A DNA stretch of 64,000 bases from Mycolicibacterium litorale (GCF_010731695.1 NZ_AP022586.1:4030001-4094000); one strand, 5' to 3'. Positions 1 through 9,338 are shown, counted from the first letter of the stretch. A program made the numbers and translations. The notes: generated by a model not told the origin, from the sequence alone.

Positions 1-723
1 GCACATCGCCAGCACGGTCTCCGCGAGATACTCGACGGGTTCGGTCGGGAACGTGTCCGGAATCAACTGCGAAGCACCGGGAGTGCGCACGGCCGTCGAC
101 GGGCCCACGCAGTTCACCGCGATGTTGTCGTCGAGCACCTCGGCCGCCAAACCCTGGGTGAACCGGTGCAGCGCCGCCTTCACCGATGCGTAGATCACGT
201 CGCCTGAGGACTTGTTGTATTCGCGAAACGGCCGCACCGGCGCCAGCCCCGTCACCGATCCGATGTTGACGATCCACCCCGCACCCTGCGTCCGCATGTG
301 CGGGATCGCGCACTGCGACAGCACGAACGGTGTCCGCAGATAGTGTTCGACCGTGCGGTCGAAGGTGTCCATGCCCATGTGCTCGATCACCGAGTAGTCG
401 GCGTACCCGGCGTTGTTGACCAGGATGTCGAGGCGGCCCGTGCGCTCGAGCACCTCGTCGACGAGGCGCAGCCGCTGTTGCTGATCCTCGAGATCGGCGG
501 CCACGCCGTAGGCGGTTCCGCCTGCCGCCTCGATCATCTCGACGGTCTCGCCGATGGTGCCCGGCAGCGCCGCCGCCGCACCGGCGCGGACCGATGGCGA
601 AGGCGTGTACGAGCGCGCGGTCACCACCACCGAAGCCCCCTCCGCGGCCAGACGCTGGGCGATCGCCCGGCCGATCCCGCGGCTGCTTCCGGTGACCAGC
701 GCCGTCTTACCGCGAAGCAGCAT
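1..723 (-). CDS. Short-chain dehydrogenase/reductase (partial, C-terminus outside window)
   Basis: NAD(P)-dependent short-chain dehydrogenase/reductase. About 241 codons lie in the window and the C-terminus runs off the left edge. The Rossmann glycine motif TGSSRGIGRAIA is near residue 10, NNAG follows mid-protein, and the catalytic Tyr-x3-Lys is YASVK. The ATG at 723 overlaps the last 17 bp of the monooxygenase gene in another frame, so the two are probably co-transcribed. It would reduce or oxidise a hydroxy/keto group next to the Baeyer-Villiger step. An insertion of about 20 residues after the second strand (around YTPSPSVRAG) is a little unusual. The substrate is unknown. Confidence 0.85.
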   Translation of the reverse strand, partial: MLLRGKTALVTGSSRGIGRAIAQRLAAEGASVVVTARSYTPSPSVRAGAAAALPGTIGETVEMIEAAGGTAYGVAADLEDQQQRLRLVDEVLERTGRLDILVNNAGYADYSVIEHMGMDTFDRTVEHYLRTPFVLSQCAIPHMRTQGAGWIVNIGSVTGLAPVRPFREYNKSSGDVIYASVKAALHRFTQGLAAEVLDDNIAVNCVGPSTAVRTPGASQLIPDTFPTEPVEYLAETVLAMC

Positions 724-2617
724 CGGATCCGGCCTTGCCGAGTAGGAAGTGCTCCTCGATGGGCGCCCGGTGCTGCTGCCACACGTCGACCAGGCGATAC
801 GGGGTGGCGACCACCACCCGCCCCGACCCGGAGCGGTAGTACGTATGGGCGTTGGGGGTGTGACACCACACGGTCCGCGACATCGCCTCATCGATGTCGG
901 CGACGTAGTCGTCGTAGGCCTCCTGCGTCACCTCGATGGTCGTCGCGCCTCGTAACGCCATGAGCTGCAGGCATTCCACGATGTAGTGCGCCAGCACCTC
1001 CATCGAGAAGTTCGCGCCCGCGCCGTGGCCGGGACTGTAGTTGGGCGCCGAGGTGATGAACAGGTTCGGGAATCCCGGCACCGTGCCGCCGCGGTAAGCG
1101 CGGGGGCTGTCGCCCCACTCCTCGCGCAGCGTCCGGCCGCCGCGGCCCCGAATGTCCATGGTGGACAGGAAATCGAGGTGGTAGCCGGTGGCGTAGACGA
1201 TGACGTCGAGGTCGATCTGTCTGCCGTCCTGGGTGACGATGCCCATGGCGTTGACCTCGGCGGGTTCACTGGCCTCGACGTCGACGTGATCGCGGGTCAG
1301 CGCGGCGTAGTAGCCGCCCGGGTCACGGATGATCCGCTTGCCGTACGGCGCGAAGTCCGGCGTGACCTTCTTCGCCAACTCCGTTCCCTCACCGAACATC
1401 TGGTTGATGTACTCGGTGCACATCTGCAGCAGGACGTCGTTGGCCGGCGAGATCGACAAGTGCGTCTCGGACCACTCCGGATCACGCAGGATCACGGGAT
1501 AGTTGTTGTCGGCCGTGGCCCAGTAGGACTTCACCCGGTGCCAGTTCGCGTAGTACGGCAGGCGGCGACCGAGGTAGCGACGGTACTCGGGCACGTCGTC
1601 GGAGAGCCGTTTGCGCGGCGCCACCCAGTGGGGCTGGCGCTGGAAGACGGTCAGATGCGCGACCTGGTCGACACAGGCGTCGACGATCTGCACCGCGGTG
1701 CAGCCGGCGCCGATGATCGCCACCCGCTTGCCGGTCAGGTCCAGCGACGGGTCCCACTGCGCCGAATGCACGCTGACGCCCGCGAACGTCTCGCGGCCGG
1801 GGACCTCCGGCCACCGCGGGCGGTTGAGGTATCCGGCGGCGGTGATCACCACGCGCGAGCGGCTGACGCTGCGGTTGCCGTCGTGGTCCACGGCGTGGAT
1901 CTGCCACTCCTGGCGGTCCTCGTCCCACCACAGCGCCTCGACCTCGGTGTTGAACCGGGTGTGCTCCCGCAGCCGGTACTTGTCGGCCAGCGACACCAGG
2001 TATGCCTGGTACTCCGCGCCCTGCGGATAGTAGTTCGTCCAGTCGGGATTCACCTCGCGCGACAGCGAGTAGTACGCCGACGGGGTGTCCACGCCGATGC
2101 CGGGGTACTTGGTGGTCAGCCAGGTGCCGCCGACCTCGTCGTTGCGGTCGAAGATCTCGAACGACACACCCGCGTCGGTGGCGGCAAGCGCGGCGACGAT
2201 ACCCGCGATACCCGCTCCGATGATCGCCACGGTGGTCTCCGCCGGTATCGGCACGTCACGCGGCAGAGTCGGTTGCGAGAGCTGAAAACCGCCCTGTTCC
2301 AGCAGCAGTGGGACGAACTCGTCGTCGACGTCCGACCCCAGCGCCGCCGGCAGCAGCCGAGCGAACAATTCGGAGTCGTCGGCGGCAAGTCCGCCCGACC
2401 GTGGCGTGTCGAGGGCCTCGACGATACGGCTCACCAGGGTCGCCATGGTGTTCGGATCGGTGACCCCGGCCCGTTCCGGAGGGTCGGGCACATGCGAGAT
2501 CGCCGGGGCGAACTCGTCGACCACCGAGGCGTCGCCGGTCAGCTGGGCCAGCACCGCCACCAGCACGCCCGGGTCCGCCTGCACCAGGTGGTTCCTCAGC
2601 TCCGCATCATCCGTCAC
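707..2617 (-). CDS. Flavin-dependent Baeyer-Villiger-type monooxygenase, long N-terminal extension
   Basis: FAD/NADPH monooxygenase that would insert one oxygen into a ketone to give an ester or lactone. From the GTG at 2617 it has 636 residues. An N-terminal extension of about 130 residues precedes the first dinucleotide motif IIGAGIAG (about residue 134). The Baeyer-Villiger fingerprint F-x-G-x3-H-x3-W is present as FAGVSVHSAQW (about 278-288), followed by a second motif IIGAGCTAVQ. The size and the extension resemble 4-hydroxyacetophenone monooxygenase (about 640 residues). A GTG at 2653 would add 12 residues, but 2617 lies 41 bp from the shared 18-bp motif at 2659-2676, as at the other genes carrying it. 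It is divergent from the acyl-CoA ligase and overlaps the downstream SDR. The mix of BVMO, esterase, SDR, ADH and FadD recalls the mymA cluster, though the genes are not in that order. Confidence 0.88.
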   Translation of the reverse strand: MTDDAELRNHLVQADPGVLVAVLAQLTGDASVVDEFAPAISHVPDPPERAGVTDPNTMATLVSRIVEALDTPRSGGLAADDSELFARLLPAALGSDVDDEFVPLLLEQGGFQLSQPTLPRDVPIPAETTVAIIGAGIAGIVAALAATDAGVSFEIFDRNDEVGGTWLTTKYPGIGVDTPSAYYSLSREVNPDWTNYYPQGAEYQAYLVSLADKYRLREHTRFNTEVEALWWDEDRQEWQIHAVDHDGNRSVSRSRVVITAAGYLNRPRWPEVPGRETFAGVSVHSAQWDPSLDLTGKRVAIIGAGCTAVQIVDACVDQVAHLTVFQRQPHWVAPRKRLSDDVPEYRRYLGRRLPYYANWHRVKSYWATADNNYPVILRDPEWSETHLSISPANDVLLQMCTEYINQMFGEGTELAKKVTPDFAPYGKRIIRDPGGYYAALTRDHVDVEASEPAEVNAMGIVTQDGRQIDLDVIVYATGYHLDFLSTMDIRGRGGRTLREEWGDSPRAYRGGTVPGFPNLFITSAPNYSPGHGAGANFSMEVLAHYIVECLQLMALRGATTIEVTQEAYDDYVADIDEAMSRTVWCHTPNAHTYYRSGSGRVVVATPYRLVDVWQQHRAPIEEHFLLGKAGSDAASR

Positions 2618-2658
2618 GCCCCGAGTATCTGGTCGTCGCCGCAGACCGGGCACCGTCC

Positions 2659-2676
2659 TGCCTACTGAGCGGGACA
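2659..2676. promoter_or_regulatory. Divergent-promoter motif (variant of the shared 18-bp element)
   Basis: On the minus strand this reads TGTCCCGCTCAGTAGGCA and matches 11 of 18 positions of the consensus TGTTCCGCTGACCGGACG. It is the weakest copy. It lies 41 bp from the monooxygenase start at 2617 and 40 bp from the ligase start at 2717, the same spacing as the stronger copies. A TTTACG and a GATACT, possible -10 hexamers, sit 10-16 bp before the two starts. Confidence 0.5.
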
Positions 2677-2716
2677 GCGATCCGTGCCGGGCTACCGGCC
2701 GTGTTTACGTTGCTTC

Positions 2717-4294
2717 ATGGATGCTGCCACGGACCTGCTCATCGCGCAGGCACGCAGTCACACGCTCGGTGACATCCCCCGCCGGTCGGCGCGTCGACAA
2801 CCCGACAAGACAGCGATCGTCGACGGTGACGTGGTCCTGACATTCGCCGAATTCGAGCACCTGGTCGACCGAGCTGCGGCAGCGCTGCGAGACAACGGTT
2901 TCGGACCGGGCGACCGCGTCGCTCTGCTGTCCCACAACTGCTGGCAGTACGCCGTCCTCGCCTTCGCGACCGCGCGCGCCGCGGTGGTGCTGGTGCCGAT
3001 CAACTTCATGCTCACCGCCGAGGAGATCTCCTTCCTGCTGGCGCACAGCAAGGTTCGTGGGTTCCTCGTCGAGGCGGATCTGACGCCGACGGCGGAAGAA
3101 GCGATGCGGCTGGGTGGCGCGGTCGGGACGAAGGTTGCGTTGACGACCGGCGGGCCGCCGCCGACGGGTTGGGACGACTTCGCCCACTGGCTGACCACCG
3201 AATCTCCCGCACCCCGACCACAGATCGACGATGACCAGCTGCTGCGGCTGATGTACACCAGCGGCACGGAATCCCGGCCGAAGGCGGTGATGCACACCAG
3301 CCGCAGCCTGATGTGGCAGTACGTCAGCACCATCGTGGCCGGCTCGATGTCCGGTGACGACGTCGAGATCCACTCGCTGCCGCTCTACCACTGCGCACAG
3401 CTGGACAACTTCCTCGCCACCGACATCTATCTGGGCGCGACCAGCATCATCCTGCCCCGCCCCGACCCCGAGCTGGTCCTGCGCACCATCGAGCGCTACG
3501 GCGTCACGAATTACTTTGCCCCGCCCACGGTCTGGATCAGCCTGTTGCGCTGTCCGATCTTCGATCAGGTCGATCTGTCCAGCCTGCGCAAGGGGTACTA
3601 CGGCGCGTCGGCGATGCCGAATGAGATCCTCGGCGAGATCCGCGAACGCCTGCCCAACCTGCGGTTGTGGAACTTCTACGGCCAGACCGAGATGGCCCCT
3701 CTGGCGTCGGCGCTGGGACCCGACGAGCAGGACGCCCACGCGGGGTCCGCCGGACGCCCGGTGGTCAACGTGGAGACCACCATCCTCGACGAGGATGATC
3801 AACCCGTCGCTGCGGGCGTTGTGGGTGAGATCGCCCACCGCAGCCCGCACCTCATGCTCGGCTACCTCGACGACGCGGCCAAGACCGCGGAGGCATTCCG
3901 CGGCGGGTGGTTCCACTCCGGTGACCTCGGCTTCTACGACGAGCACGGACTGCTGCACGTCGTGGACCGCAAGAAGGACATGATCAAGACCGGTGGGGAG
4001 AACGTCGCGAGCCGGGAGGTCGAGGAGACGCTGTACCGGCACGGCGGTGTACAGGAGGCTGCCGTCTTCGGGCTGGCCGACCCGGTGTGGGTGGAGACGG
4101 TGGTGGCCGCGGTGGTGTTGCGCGACGGCGCCAGCGTCACCGAAGACGACATCATCGCGCACTGCCGGCGGCACCTCGCCGGCTACAAGACGCCCAAACA
4201 GGTCTTCTTCGTCGACTCCCTGCCGAAGAATCCCAGCGGCAAGCTACTCAAACGCGATCTGCGTCAACGATTCAGCGCCGCACACAGCCACTGA
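2717..4294 (+). CDS. Acyl-CoA/acid-CoA ligase (FadD family)
   Basis: ATP-dependent acid-CoA ligase of the adenylate-forming superfamily, 525 residues. The nucleotide-binding A3 motif is YTSGTESRPK, the aryl/acyl A5 region is YGQTEM, the A7 motif is SGDLGF, the hinge is DRKKDMIKTGGEN and the catalytic lysine region is PSGKLLKR. It should activate a carboxylic acid (fatty, ring-opened or aromatic) as an adenylate and then as a CoA thioester. The ATG at 2717 is chosen because the N-terminus then matches the family and the shared motif lies 40 bp upstream. Its stop is 13 bp before the alcohol dehydrogenase start, which indicates an operon. The substrate is not predictable. Confidence 0.9.
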   Translation: MDAATDLLIAQARSHTLGDIPRRSARRQPDKTAIVDGDVVLTFAEFEHLVDRAAAALRDNGFGPGDRVALLSHNCWQYAVLAFATARAAVVLVPINFMLTAEEISFLLAHSKVRGFLVEADLTPTAEEAMRLGGAVGTKVALTTGGPPPTGWDDFAHWLTTESPAPRPQIDDDQLLRLMYTSGTESRPKAVMHTSRSLMWQYVSTIVAGSMSGDDVEIHSLPLYHCAQLDNFLATDIYLGATSIILPRPDPELVLRTIERYGVTNYFAPPTVWISLLRCPIFDQVDLSSLRKGYYGASAMPNEILGEIRERLPNLRLWNFYGQTEMAPLASALGPDEQDAHAGSAGRPVVNVETTILDEDDQPVAAGVVGEIAHRSPHLMLGYLDDAAKTAEAFRGGWFHSGDLGFYDEHGLLHVVDRKKDMIKTGGENVASREVEETLYRHGGVQEAAVFGLADPVWVETVVAAVVLRDGASVTEDDIIAHCRRHLAGYKTPKQVFFVDSLPKNPSGKLLKRDLRQRFSAAHSH

Positions 4295-4307
4295 GAGGAC
4301 ACCTTCC

Positions 4308-5414
4308 GTGTTCGAAGGACGGATCGCGCGGTTCGACGCGCCCGGACAACCATTCGTGATCGACACCGTCGGCCTGGCCGACGTGGGCCCCGGAGAAATC
4401 CTCGTCAAGGTGACCAGGACCAACATCTGCGGATCCGATCTGCACGCCTGGCACGGCACCTTCGCCACCCGCGGGCTCGGCGGGCAGTTGCCCACGGTCT
4501 TGGGCCACGAAATGGTCGGCGCCGTCGCCGCACTCGGTGACGGCGTCACCGCTGACTCCAACGGCGCACCGCTGACCGAGGGGACCCGCGTGGTGTTCCC
4601 CTACTTCTACTCGTGCCACCGTTGCCGCAACTGTCTGTTGGGCCGGCGAGGCGCCTGCCTGAACCTGAAGATGGCCATGCTCGGGCGGGCCGACGAACCG
4701 CCGTACTTCGTCGGCGGGTACGGCGACTACTACCTGTTGCCGGCAGGCGCGGTGCTGTACACGGTGCCCGACGCGGTCTCCGACGAGATCGCGTCCGGCG
4801 CCAACTGCGCACTGTCGCAGGTGATGTACGGGCTCGAGCGGGTGGATCAGCAACTCGGTGAGGTCGTCGTGGTTCAGGGCGCCGGCGCGCTCGGCCTGTA
4901 CGCGGTCGCCGTGGCGAAGGCGCGCGGCGCCGCCAAGGTCATCGCGATCGACGGGGTGCCCGAACGTCTGGAGTTGGCGACGGCGTTCGGCGCCGACGCG
5001 GTCGTCGACATCACCGAGGCCGCGACGGTCAAGGACCGCGCGAAAATCGTGCGCGCGTTGACCGACGGCCACGGCGCCGACGTCGTCGTCGAGGTGGTCG
5101 GTCACCCGTCGGCCATCGACGAGGGCCTCAAACTGCTCGGTCAGTTCGGCCGCTACGTGGAGATCGGCAACATCAACCTCGGCAAGACCTTCGAATTCGA
5201 CCCGTCCCGCTTCGTCTTCGGCAACAAGACGATGGTCGGCGTCTCGCTCTACGACCCGGCCGTGCTGTCACGCGCGCTGACCTTCCTCGAGCAGCACCAG
5301 GACCACCTGCCGCTGGACCGGCTCGCCGCAGCGCACTACCCGCTCGACCACATCAACGAGGCGTTCGCCGCCGCCGACGGCAAGCGCGATGTCCGCGCCA
5401 GCATCATCCCCTGA
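4308..5414 (+). CDS. Zinc-dependent alcohol dehydrogenase (MDR family)
   Basis: Medium-chain NAD(P)-dependent alcohol dehydrogenase of 368 residues. It has catalytic-zinc ligands in CGSDLHAWHG and GHEMVG, a complete structural-zinc loop CHRCRNCLLGRRGAC (four cysteines) and the nucleotide motif QGAGALGLYA. The GTG at 4308 is preceded by an AGAGGA ribosome site and fixes a 13-bp gap from the ligase gene. A longer in-frame reading upstream overlaps the ligase and is an artefact. With the downstream aldehyde dehydrogenase it would take a primary alcohol to the acid, which the ligase could then activate; that order of steps is inferred. Confidence 0.9.
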   Translation: MFEGRIARFDAPGQPFVIDTVGLADVGPGEILVKVTRTNICGSDLHAWHGTFATRGLGGQLPTVLGHEMVGAVAALGDGVTADSNGAPLTEGTRVVFPYFYSCHRCRNCLLGRRGACLNLKMAMLGRADEPPYFVGGYGDYYLLPAGAVLYTVPDAVSDEIASGANCALSQVMYGLERVDQQLGEVVVVQGAGALGLYAVAVAKARGAAKVIAIDGVPERLELATAFGADAVVDITEAATVKDRAKIVRALTDGHGADVVVEVVGHPSAIDEGLKLLGQFGRYVEIGNINLGKTFEFDPSRFVFGNKTMVGVSLYDPAVLSRALTFLEQHQDHLPLDRLAAAHYPLDHINEAFAAADGKRDVRASIIP

Positions 5415-5441
5415 GCGCGCCGCTCACCGAAGAAGGAACCC

Positions 5442-6860
5442 ATGCACGAGTACACCCGCAAGACCCTGTTCATCGACGGCACGTGGGTGACCCCTGCCGG
5501 TAGCGGGGCGATCGAGGTGATCGATCCGGCAACCGAACAGGTGATCGGATCCGTCCCCAACGGCACGGCGGCGGACGTCGACGCGGCGGTCGCCGCGGCA
5601 CGCCGCGCATTCGACCCGCTGATCACCGTCGCCGAACGGCGCGACCGCCTGGACCGGGTGATCGCCGCGATGGAGAAGCGCCTGCCGGACATCGCGGAGA
5701 CCATCAGCTGCGAGATGGGCGCTCCGGTGCGCATCGCGCAGGGCGTGCAGACCAAGGTCCCACTGGCGGTGGCCCGGGGCATCGCCGATGTGCTCGCCAC
5801 CTTCGAATTCGAAGAACGCGTGGGTAATTCGCTGGTCGTCCGCGAACCCTACGGGGTCGTCGGGGCGATCACCCCGTGGAATTACCCGCTGTACCAAGTG
5901 GTCGCCAAGGTGATACCCGCGATCGCGGCGGGCTGCACGGTCGTGCTGAAGCCGAGCAACGAGGCGCCGCTGTCGGTGTTCGAATTCATCGAGGCCCTCG
6001 ATGAGGCCGGCCTGCCGCCCGGGGTGGTCAACCTGGTCTCAGGAAGCGGTCGGGTGGTGGGCGAGCGGATCGCCGAGCACCCCGATGTCGATGTCGTCTC
6101 GTTCACCGGGTCCACCGCCGTCGGACAGCGGGTCGCCGAACTCGCCGCGAAGTCGGTGAAGAAGGTGGCCCTCGAGCTGGGCGGCAAGTCCGCCAACGTC
6201 ATCCTCGACGGCGCTGACCTGGCGACCGCGGTGAAGGTCGGCGTCGGCAACGCATTCCTCAACGGCGGCCAGACCTGCATGGCGTGGACACGGATGCTGG
6301 TGCCACAGAGCCGCTACGCCGAGGCACTCGAGTTGGTCGAGACGGCTGCCGCGAAGTACACCGTGGGTGACCCGCAAGACCCGGCCACCCGGATCGGACC
6401 GTCGGCGTCCGCGTCGCAGTTCGCCACCGTGCGCGGATTCATCGAGCGAGCCCAACGTGACGGGGCACGGCTGATCACCGGTGGCGCGAAGAAGATCCGC
6501 GACGTCGGCTACTACCTCGCGCCGACCGTCTTCGCCGATGTCGACCCCGTTTCCGAGCTCGGCCAGGAGGAGGTGTTCGGTCCTGTGCTCGCGGTGATTC
6601 CGTTCCGTGATGAAGAGGACGCCCTGCGGATCGCGAACGGCACTCCGTACGGCCTGGCGGGGGCGGTATGGGCGGAGAACCTCGACCACGCGATCGCCTT
6701 CGCGCGCCGGGTCCAGACCGGGCAGCTCGACCTCAACGGCGGACCGTACAACCCGGTCGCACCGTTCGGCGGTTACAAGAAATCCGGTGTGGGACGCGAA
6801 CTCGGCCGCGCCGGCTTCGAGGAGTTCCTGCAGACCAAATCCCTGCAGCTGCCGGCATGA
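5442..6860 (+). CDS. NAD(P)-dependent aldehyde dehydrogenase
   Basis: Aldehyde dehydrogenase superfamily protein of 472 residues. It shows the substrate-channel motif PWNYPL, the cofactor motif FTGSTAVG, the general-base glutamate in LELGGKSAN and the catalytic cysteine in GGQTCMAW. All catalytic residues are in place and the length is normal. A GAAGGAA ribosome site precedes the ATG. It lies 27 bp after the alcohol dehydrogenase in the same direction and probably oxidises its product to the carboxylate. Confidence 0.9.
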   Translation: MHEYTRKTLFIDGTWVTPAGSGAIEVIDPATEQVIGSVPNGTAADVDAAVAAARRAFDPLITVAERRDRLDRVIAAMEKRLPDIAETISCEMGAPVRIAQGVQTKVPLAVARGIADVLATFEFEERVGNSLVVREPYGVVGAITPWNYPLYQVVAKVIPAIAAGCTVVLKPSNEAPLSVFEFIEALDEAGLPPGVVNLVSGSGRVVGERIAEHPDVDVVSFTGSTAVGQRVAELAAKSVKKVALELGGKSANVILDGADLATAVKVGVGNAFLNGGQTCMAWTRMLVPQSRYAEALELVETAAAKYTVGDPQDPATRIGPSASASQFATVRGFIERAQRDGARLITGGAKKIRDVGYYLAPTVFADVDPVSELGQEEVFGPVLAVIPFRDEEDALRIANGTPYGLAGAVWAENLDHAIAFARRVQTGQLDLNGGPYNPVAPFGGYKKSGVGRELGRAGFEEFLQTKSLQLPA

Positions 6861-6862
6861 CG

Positions 6863-6880
6863 TGTTCCGCTGACCGGACG
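6863..6880 (+). promoter_or_regulatory. Shared 18-bp operator/promoter element, exact copy 1
   Basis: TGTTCCGCTGACCGGACG, containing the near-palindrome TCCG-CTGAC-CGGA. The 19-bp string that includes the preceding G is identical to 23303-23321. It ends 42 bp before the ATG at 6923. The spacing to the start codon recurs at other copies in this window, which implies a fixed geometry with a promoter. Confidence 0.65.
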
Positions 6881-6922
6881 CCACCGGTGTCTTACCGCTC
6901 ACGCACCAGTTGACTGATCGGT

Positions 6923-7405
6923 ATGAGCAACGAGATCGCGCTGTCTGAACTGCAGGATTTCATCGGCAGCTTCTGGTACCACTACGACGAGGCCCACTAC
7001 GACGATATGGCTGCGGCCTACTCCGATGAGATCCGCTACGTCAGCCGCAGCGACAACGGTGCGAGCCCGTTCGAAGAACTGATGTCACCCGAACTGGTGG
7101 GGCGCGACAACGTCATGGAGTGGTTGTCCGACCACCGCAAGGAGAGCCCGTACCCGTTGCGCCACCACGCCACCAACGTGCACCGCACCGGAACCGACGG
7201 CGAGGTGACACGGGCGCGCTTCTACATCTTCGTGAACCAGATCGCGAACTACGTGCCGTTCGCGGTGTCGAGCGGGGTGGCCAATGTGGCCGTGCGGCGC
7301 GGCGCGAACGGGCTGGAGTTCACCGAGATGGAGGTCATCCTCGACACCACCAATTCGGTTCTGCTGTCCGAGTACTCGGCCGATACCGCTGCCTCAGGCG
7401 CCTGA
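6923..7405 (+). CDS. SnoaL/NTF2-like protein
   Basis: A 160-residue alpha+beta-barrel protein of the NTF2/SnoaL/ring-hydroxylating dioxygenase beta-subunit type. The N-terminal helix (LQDFIGSFWYHYDEAHYDDM) is followed by a curved sheet with the typical RHHATNVHR and ARFYIFVNQ strands. Such proteins act as isomerases, dehydratases or small-subunit partners in steroid and aromatic catabolism; which role applies is unknown. It overlaps no neighbour, has its own upstream motif, and is followed at once by an SDR, so it probably heads an operon. Confidence 0.7.
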   Translation: MSNEIALSELQDFIGSFWYHYDEAHYDDMAAAYSDEIRYVSRSDNGASPFEELMSPELVGRDNVMEWLSDHRKESPYPLRHHATNVHRTGTDGEVTRARFYIFVNQIANYVPFAVSSGVANVAVRRGANGLEFTEMEVILDTTNSVLLSEYSADTAASGA

Positions 7406-7409
7406 GGTC

Positions 7410-8270
7410 GTGGACGCCAGGGAGACGTTCTCCGGCGGTGTCGCGGTCATCACGGGGGCCGGCGCCGGTATCGGCGCCGGCCTCGCCCGCCAGGCGGCAC
7501 GGCTGGGGATGACGGTGGTGCTCGCCGACATCGACGCCGGTGCCGTCGCCACCCTGCGTGACGAACTGGTCAGTCAGGGGGCCAACGCGGTCGATATGGT
7601 GTGCGACGTCCGCGATTTCGCCGCCGTTGAGGAGGCGGCGCAGCGCACGTACCGTGAGGTCGGGCCGGTACGCCTGCTCGTCAACAACGCCGGGGTCGAA
7701 CAGTTCGGCTACCTGTGGGACACCCCGGTCGAGAATTGGCAGCGGGTCGTCGACATCAACGTCAGCGGTGTCTTCCATGGTGTCCGGGCGTTCATGCCGA
7801 GCATGATCGAGGCGCGAACCCCGGCCTGGGTGTGGAATCTGAGCTCGATCGGCGGCGTCGCGGTCGTCCCACTGCAGGCGCCGTACATCATGAGCAAGCA
7901 TGCGGTGCTCGCCCTGACCGAATGTCTGGCCCTGGAAGTGCAGCTGGCCGGCCACGATCACATCCATGTGCAGGCGGTGCTGCCCGGTGCGGTCACCTCG
8001 AACATCTTCGAGTCGGCCGGCGGCGTCACCGAGGGGGACGTCGACGCGGCGGAGGATCAACGCCTCGCGATGCTCGACATCAAGGCCGCCGCGATGGATC
8101 CCTTGGCCGCCGCAGAGGTGGTCTTCGATCAGGCTGCCGATGGCCGGTTCTATCTGCTGACCCAGCCGGAGTACGTCGGCAACGCGATGGCCGAACGCGC
8201 TGATGTGCTCAGCACACAGCGAGCACCGTTGCTGCGCACCAAGCCCCGCTTCGACCCGGCGCGGCACTGA
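7410..8270 (+). CDS. Short-chain dehydrogenase/reductase
   Basis: NAD(P)-dependent SDR of 286 residues. The cofactor motif is TGAGAGIGAGLA, then NNAG, and the active site is the serine in NLSSIGG with Tyr-x3-Lys as YIMSK. The GTG at 7410 begins 5 bp after the preceding stop. An earlier in-frame start lies inside the SnoaL-like gene and gives an unnatural N-terminus. A C-terminal region of about 60 residues beyond the usual 250 is typical of actinobacterial SDR families in catabolic clusters. The substrate is unknown. Confidence 0.85.
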   Translation: MDARETFSGGVAVITGAGAGIGAGLARQAARLGMTVVLADIDAGAVATLRDELVSQGANAVDMVCDVRDFAAVEEAAQRTYREVGPVRLLVNNAGVEQFGYLWDTPVENWQRVVDINVSGVFHGVRAFMPSMIEARTPAWVWNLSSIGGVAVVPLQAPYIMSKHAVLALTECLALEVQLAGHDHIHVQAVLPGAVTSNIFESAGGVTEGDVDAAEDQRLAMLDIKAAAMDPLAAAEVVFDQAADGRFYLLTQPEYVGNAMAERADVLSTQRAPLLRTKPRFDPARH

Positions 8271-8276
8271 TCGTCG

Positions 8277-9221
8277 ATGGCCGTCCCCCGGTTGGACCCG
8301 GACGCCGCCGCGCGCGTCGCCTCGTTCGGCGCGATCCCTCCGATGCGTGAGCGCGGCCTCGCGGCAGTGCGGCGCGCCGTCGAAGCGACGCCACACCCCG
8401 ACGACATGCCGGTGATGGCCGGCATCGAGGATCGCGACATTCCCGGACCCGCACAACCGATTCCGGTGCGGATCTATCGCCCGAGCAGTGACGATCGAGC
8501 CCCGGCGCTGGTCTACTTCCACGGCGGCGGCATGGTCATGGGGTCCAACCACGCCTTCGAACCGCTCGCCAGGGCGCTGGCGGCTCTCAGCGGTGCGACG
8601 GTGGTGTCAGTCGAGTACCGACTCGCCCCCGAGGCGCCGGCCCCCGCACAGTTCGACGACGCCTACGCCGCGACCGCCTGGGTGGCGGACAACGCCCAGT
8701 CGCTGGGAGTCGACGCGTCCCGGCTCGCGGTCGTCGGTGACAGTGCGGGCGGCTCACTGGCCGCGGCCGTCGCACTCGCGGCGCGCGACCGTGGTGGACC
8801 GCCGATCATCTGTCAGGTGCTGCTGTACCCGGGACTGGACCGCGATATGGCGTGCGAGTCGATCCAGCGGCTGGCCGATGCGCCGATGCTGACCCGCGCC
8901 GACATCGACTACATGCACGAGCTGGCCGACCAAGGCGTCACCATCCCGCCGGATCAGTATCGATTCCCCGCCCTGGCAACAGATCTGGCTCGTCTCCCGC
9001 CGGCGATCGTCGTGACGGCCGAATGCGATCCGATCCGCGACTGGGGTGAGCGTTACGCCGCACGGCTGCGCGATGCCGGCGTGCAGACCACCCAGACCCG
9101 TTACCCTGGTGCCTATCACGGATTCCTGATGCGGTCCGACGCGACGGCCCGCGGCCGGCTGGCCGTCGCAGAGGTCGGCGCCTTGTTGCGAGCGAAATTC
9201 GCTCATCCGCTCGAGTCTTGA
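8277..9221 (+). CDS. Alpha/beta hydrolase, hormone-sensitive-lipase family esterase
   Basis: Carboxylesterase of 314 residues. The oxyanion motif HGGG (residues 82-85), the nucleophile elbow GDSAGG, the acid in AECDPIRD and the histidine in YHGFLM form a complete HSL-type triad. In a cluster with a Baeyer-Villiger enzyme it is a reasonable candidate for hydrolysing the ester or lactone product, as proposed for LipR beside MymA. It starts 7 bp after the SDR stop and belongs to the same transcription unit. No signal peptide is seen, so it is probably cytoplasmic. Confidence 0.88.
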   Translation: MAVPRLDPDAAARVASFGAIPPMRERGLAAVRRAVEATPHPDDMPVMAGIEDRDIPGPAQPIPVRIYRPSSDDRAPALVYFHGGGMVMGSNHAFEPLARALAALSGATVVSVEYRLAPEAPAPAQFDDAYAATAWVADNAQSLGVDASRLAVVGDSAGGSLAAAVALAARDRGGPPIICQVLLYPGLDRDMACESIQRLADAPMLTRADIDYMHELADQGVTIPPDQYRFPALATDLARLPPAIVVTAECDPIRDWGERYAARLRDAGVQTTQTRYPGAYHGFLMRSDATARGRLAVAEVGALLRAKFAHPLES

Positions 9222-9236
9222 GAACCGCGGTCATTC

Positions 9237-9254
9237 CCTCCCGATCACCGGACA
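9237..9254 (+). promoter_or_regulatory. Shared 18-bp element, variant copy with longer leader
   Basis: Within this stretch TCCCGATCACCGGAC matches 12 of the last 15 core positions of the shared motif. It ends 84 bp before the next start codon (9339), about twice the usual gap. If transcription starts about 42 bp downstream as inferred for the other sites, the gene would have a leader of about 42 bp. This fits the strong GAAGGAG ribosome site before 9339. Confidence 0.4.
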
Positions 9255-9338
9255 GATGCGGTCGACGAAACCGCTGACGGCCGCAGAATTTCAGGCAAGC
9301 CGGGCGCTCTACGCGCCGATGATTGAAGGAGATTCTCG

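Noticed and set aside
986..2668. 560-residue open frame opposite the Baeyer-Villiger monooxygenase
   Set aside because: It mirrors the high-GC third-position pattern of the real gene, has low-complexity Arg/Val/Asp/His composition and no motif. The opposite strand encodes a complete monooxygenase.
6863..6880. Reading the shared 18-bp element as a KstR or KstR2 box
   Set aside because: The known KstR consensus has an AAC-N4-GTT-type core, which this GC-rich TCCG-N5-CGGA element lacks.
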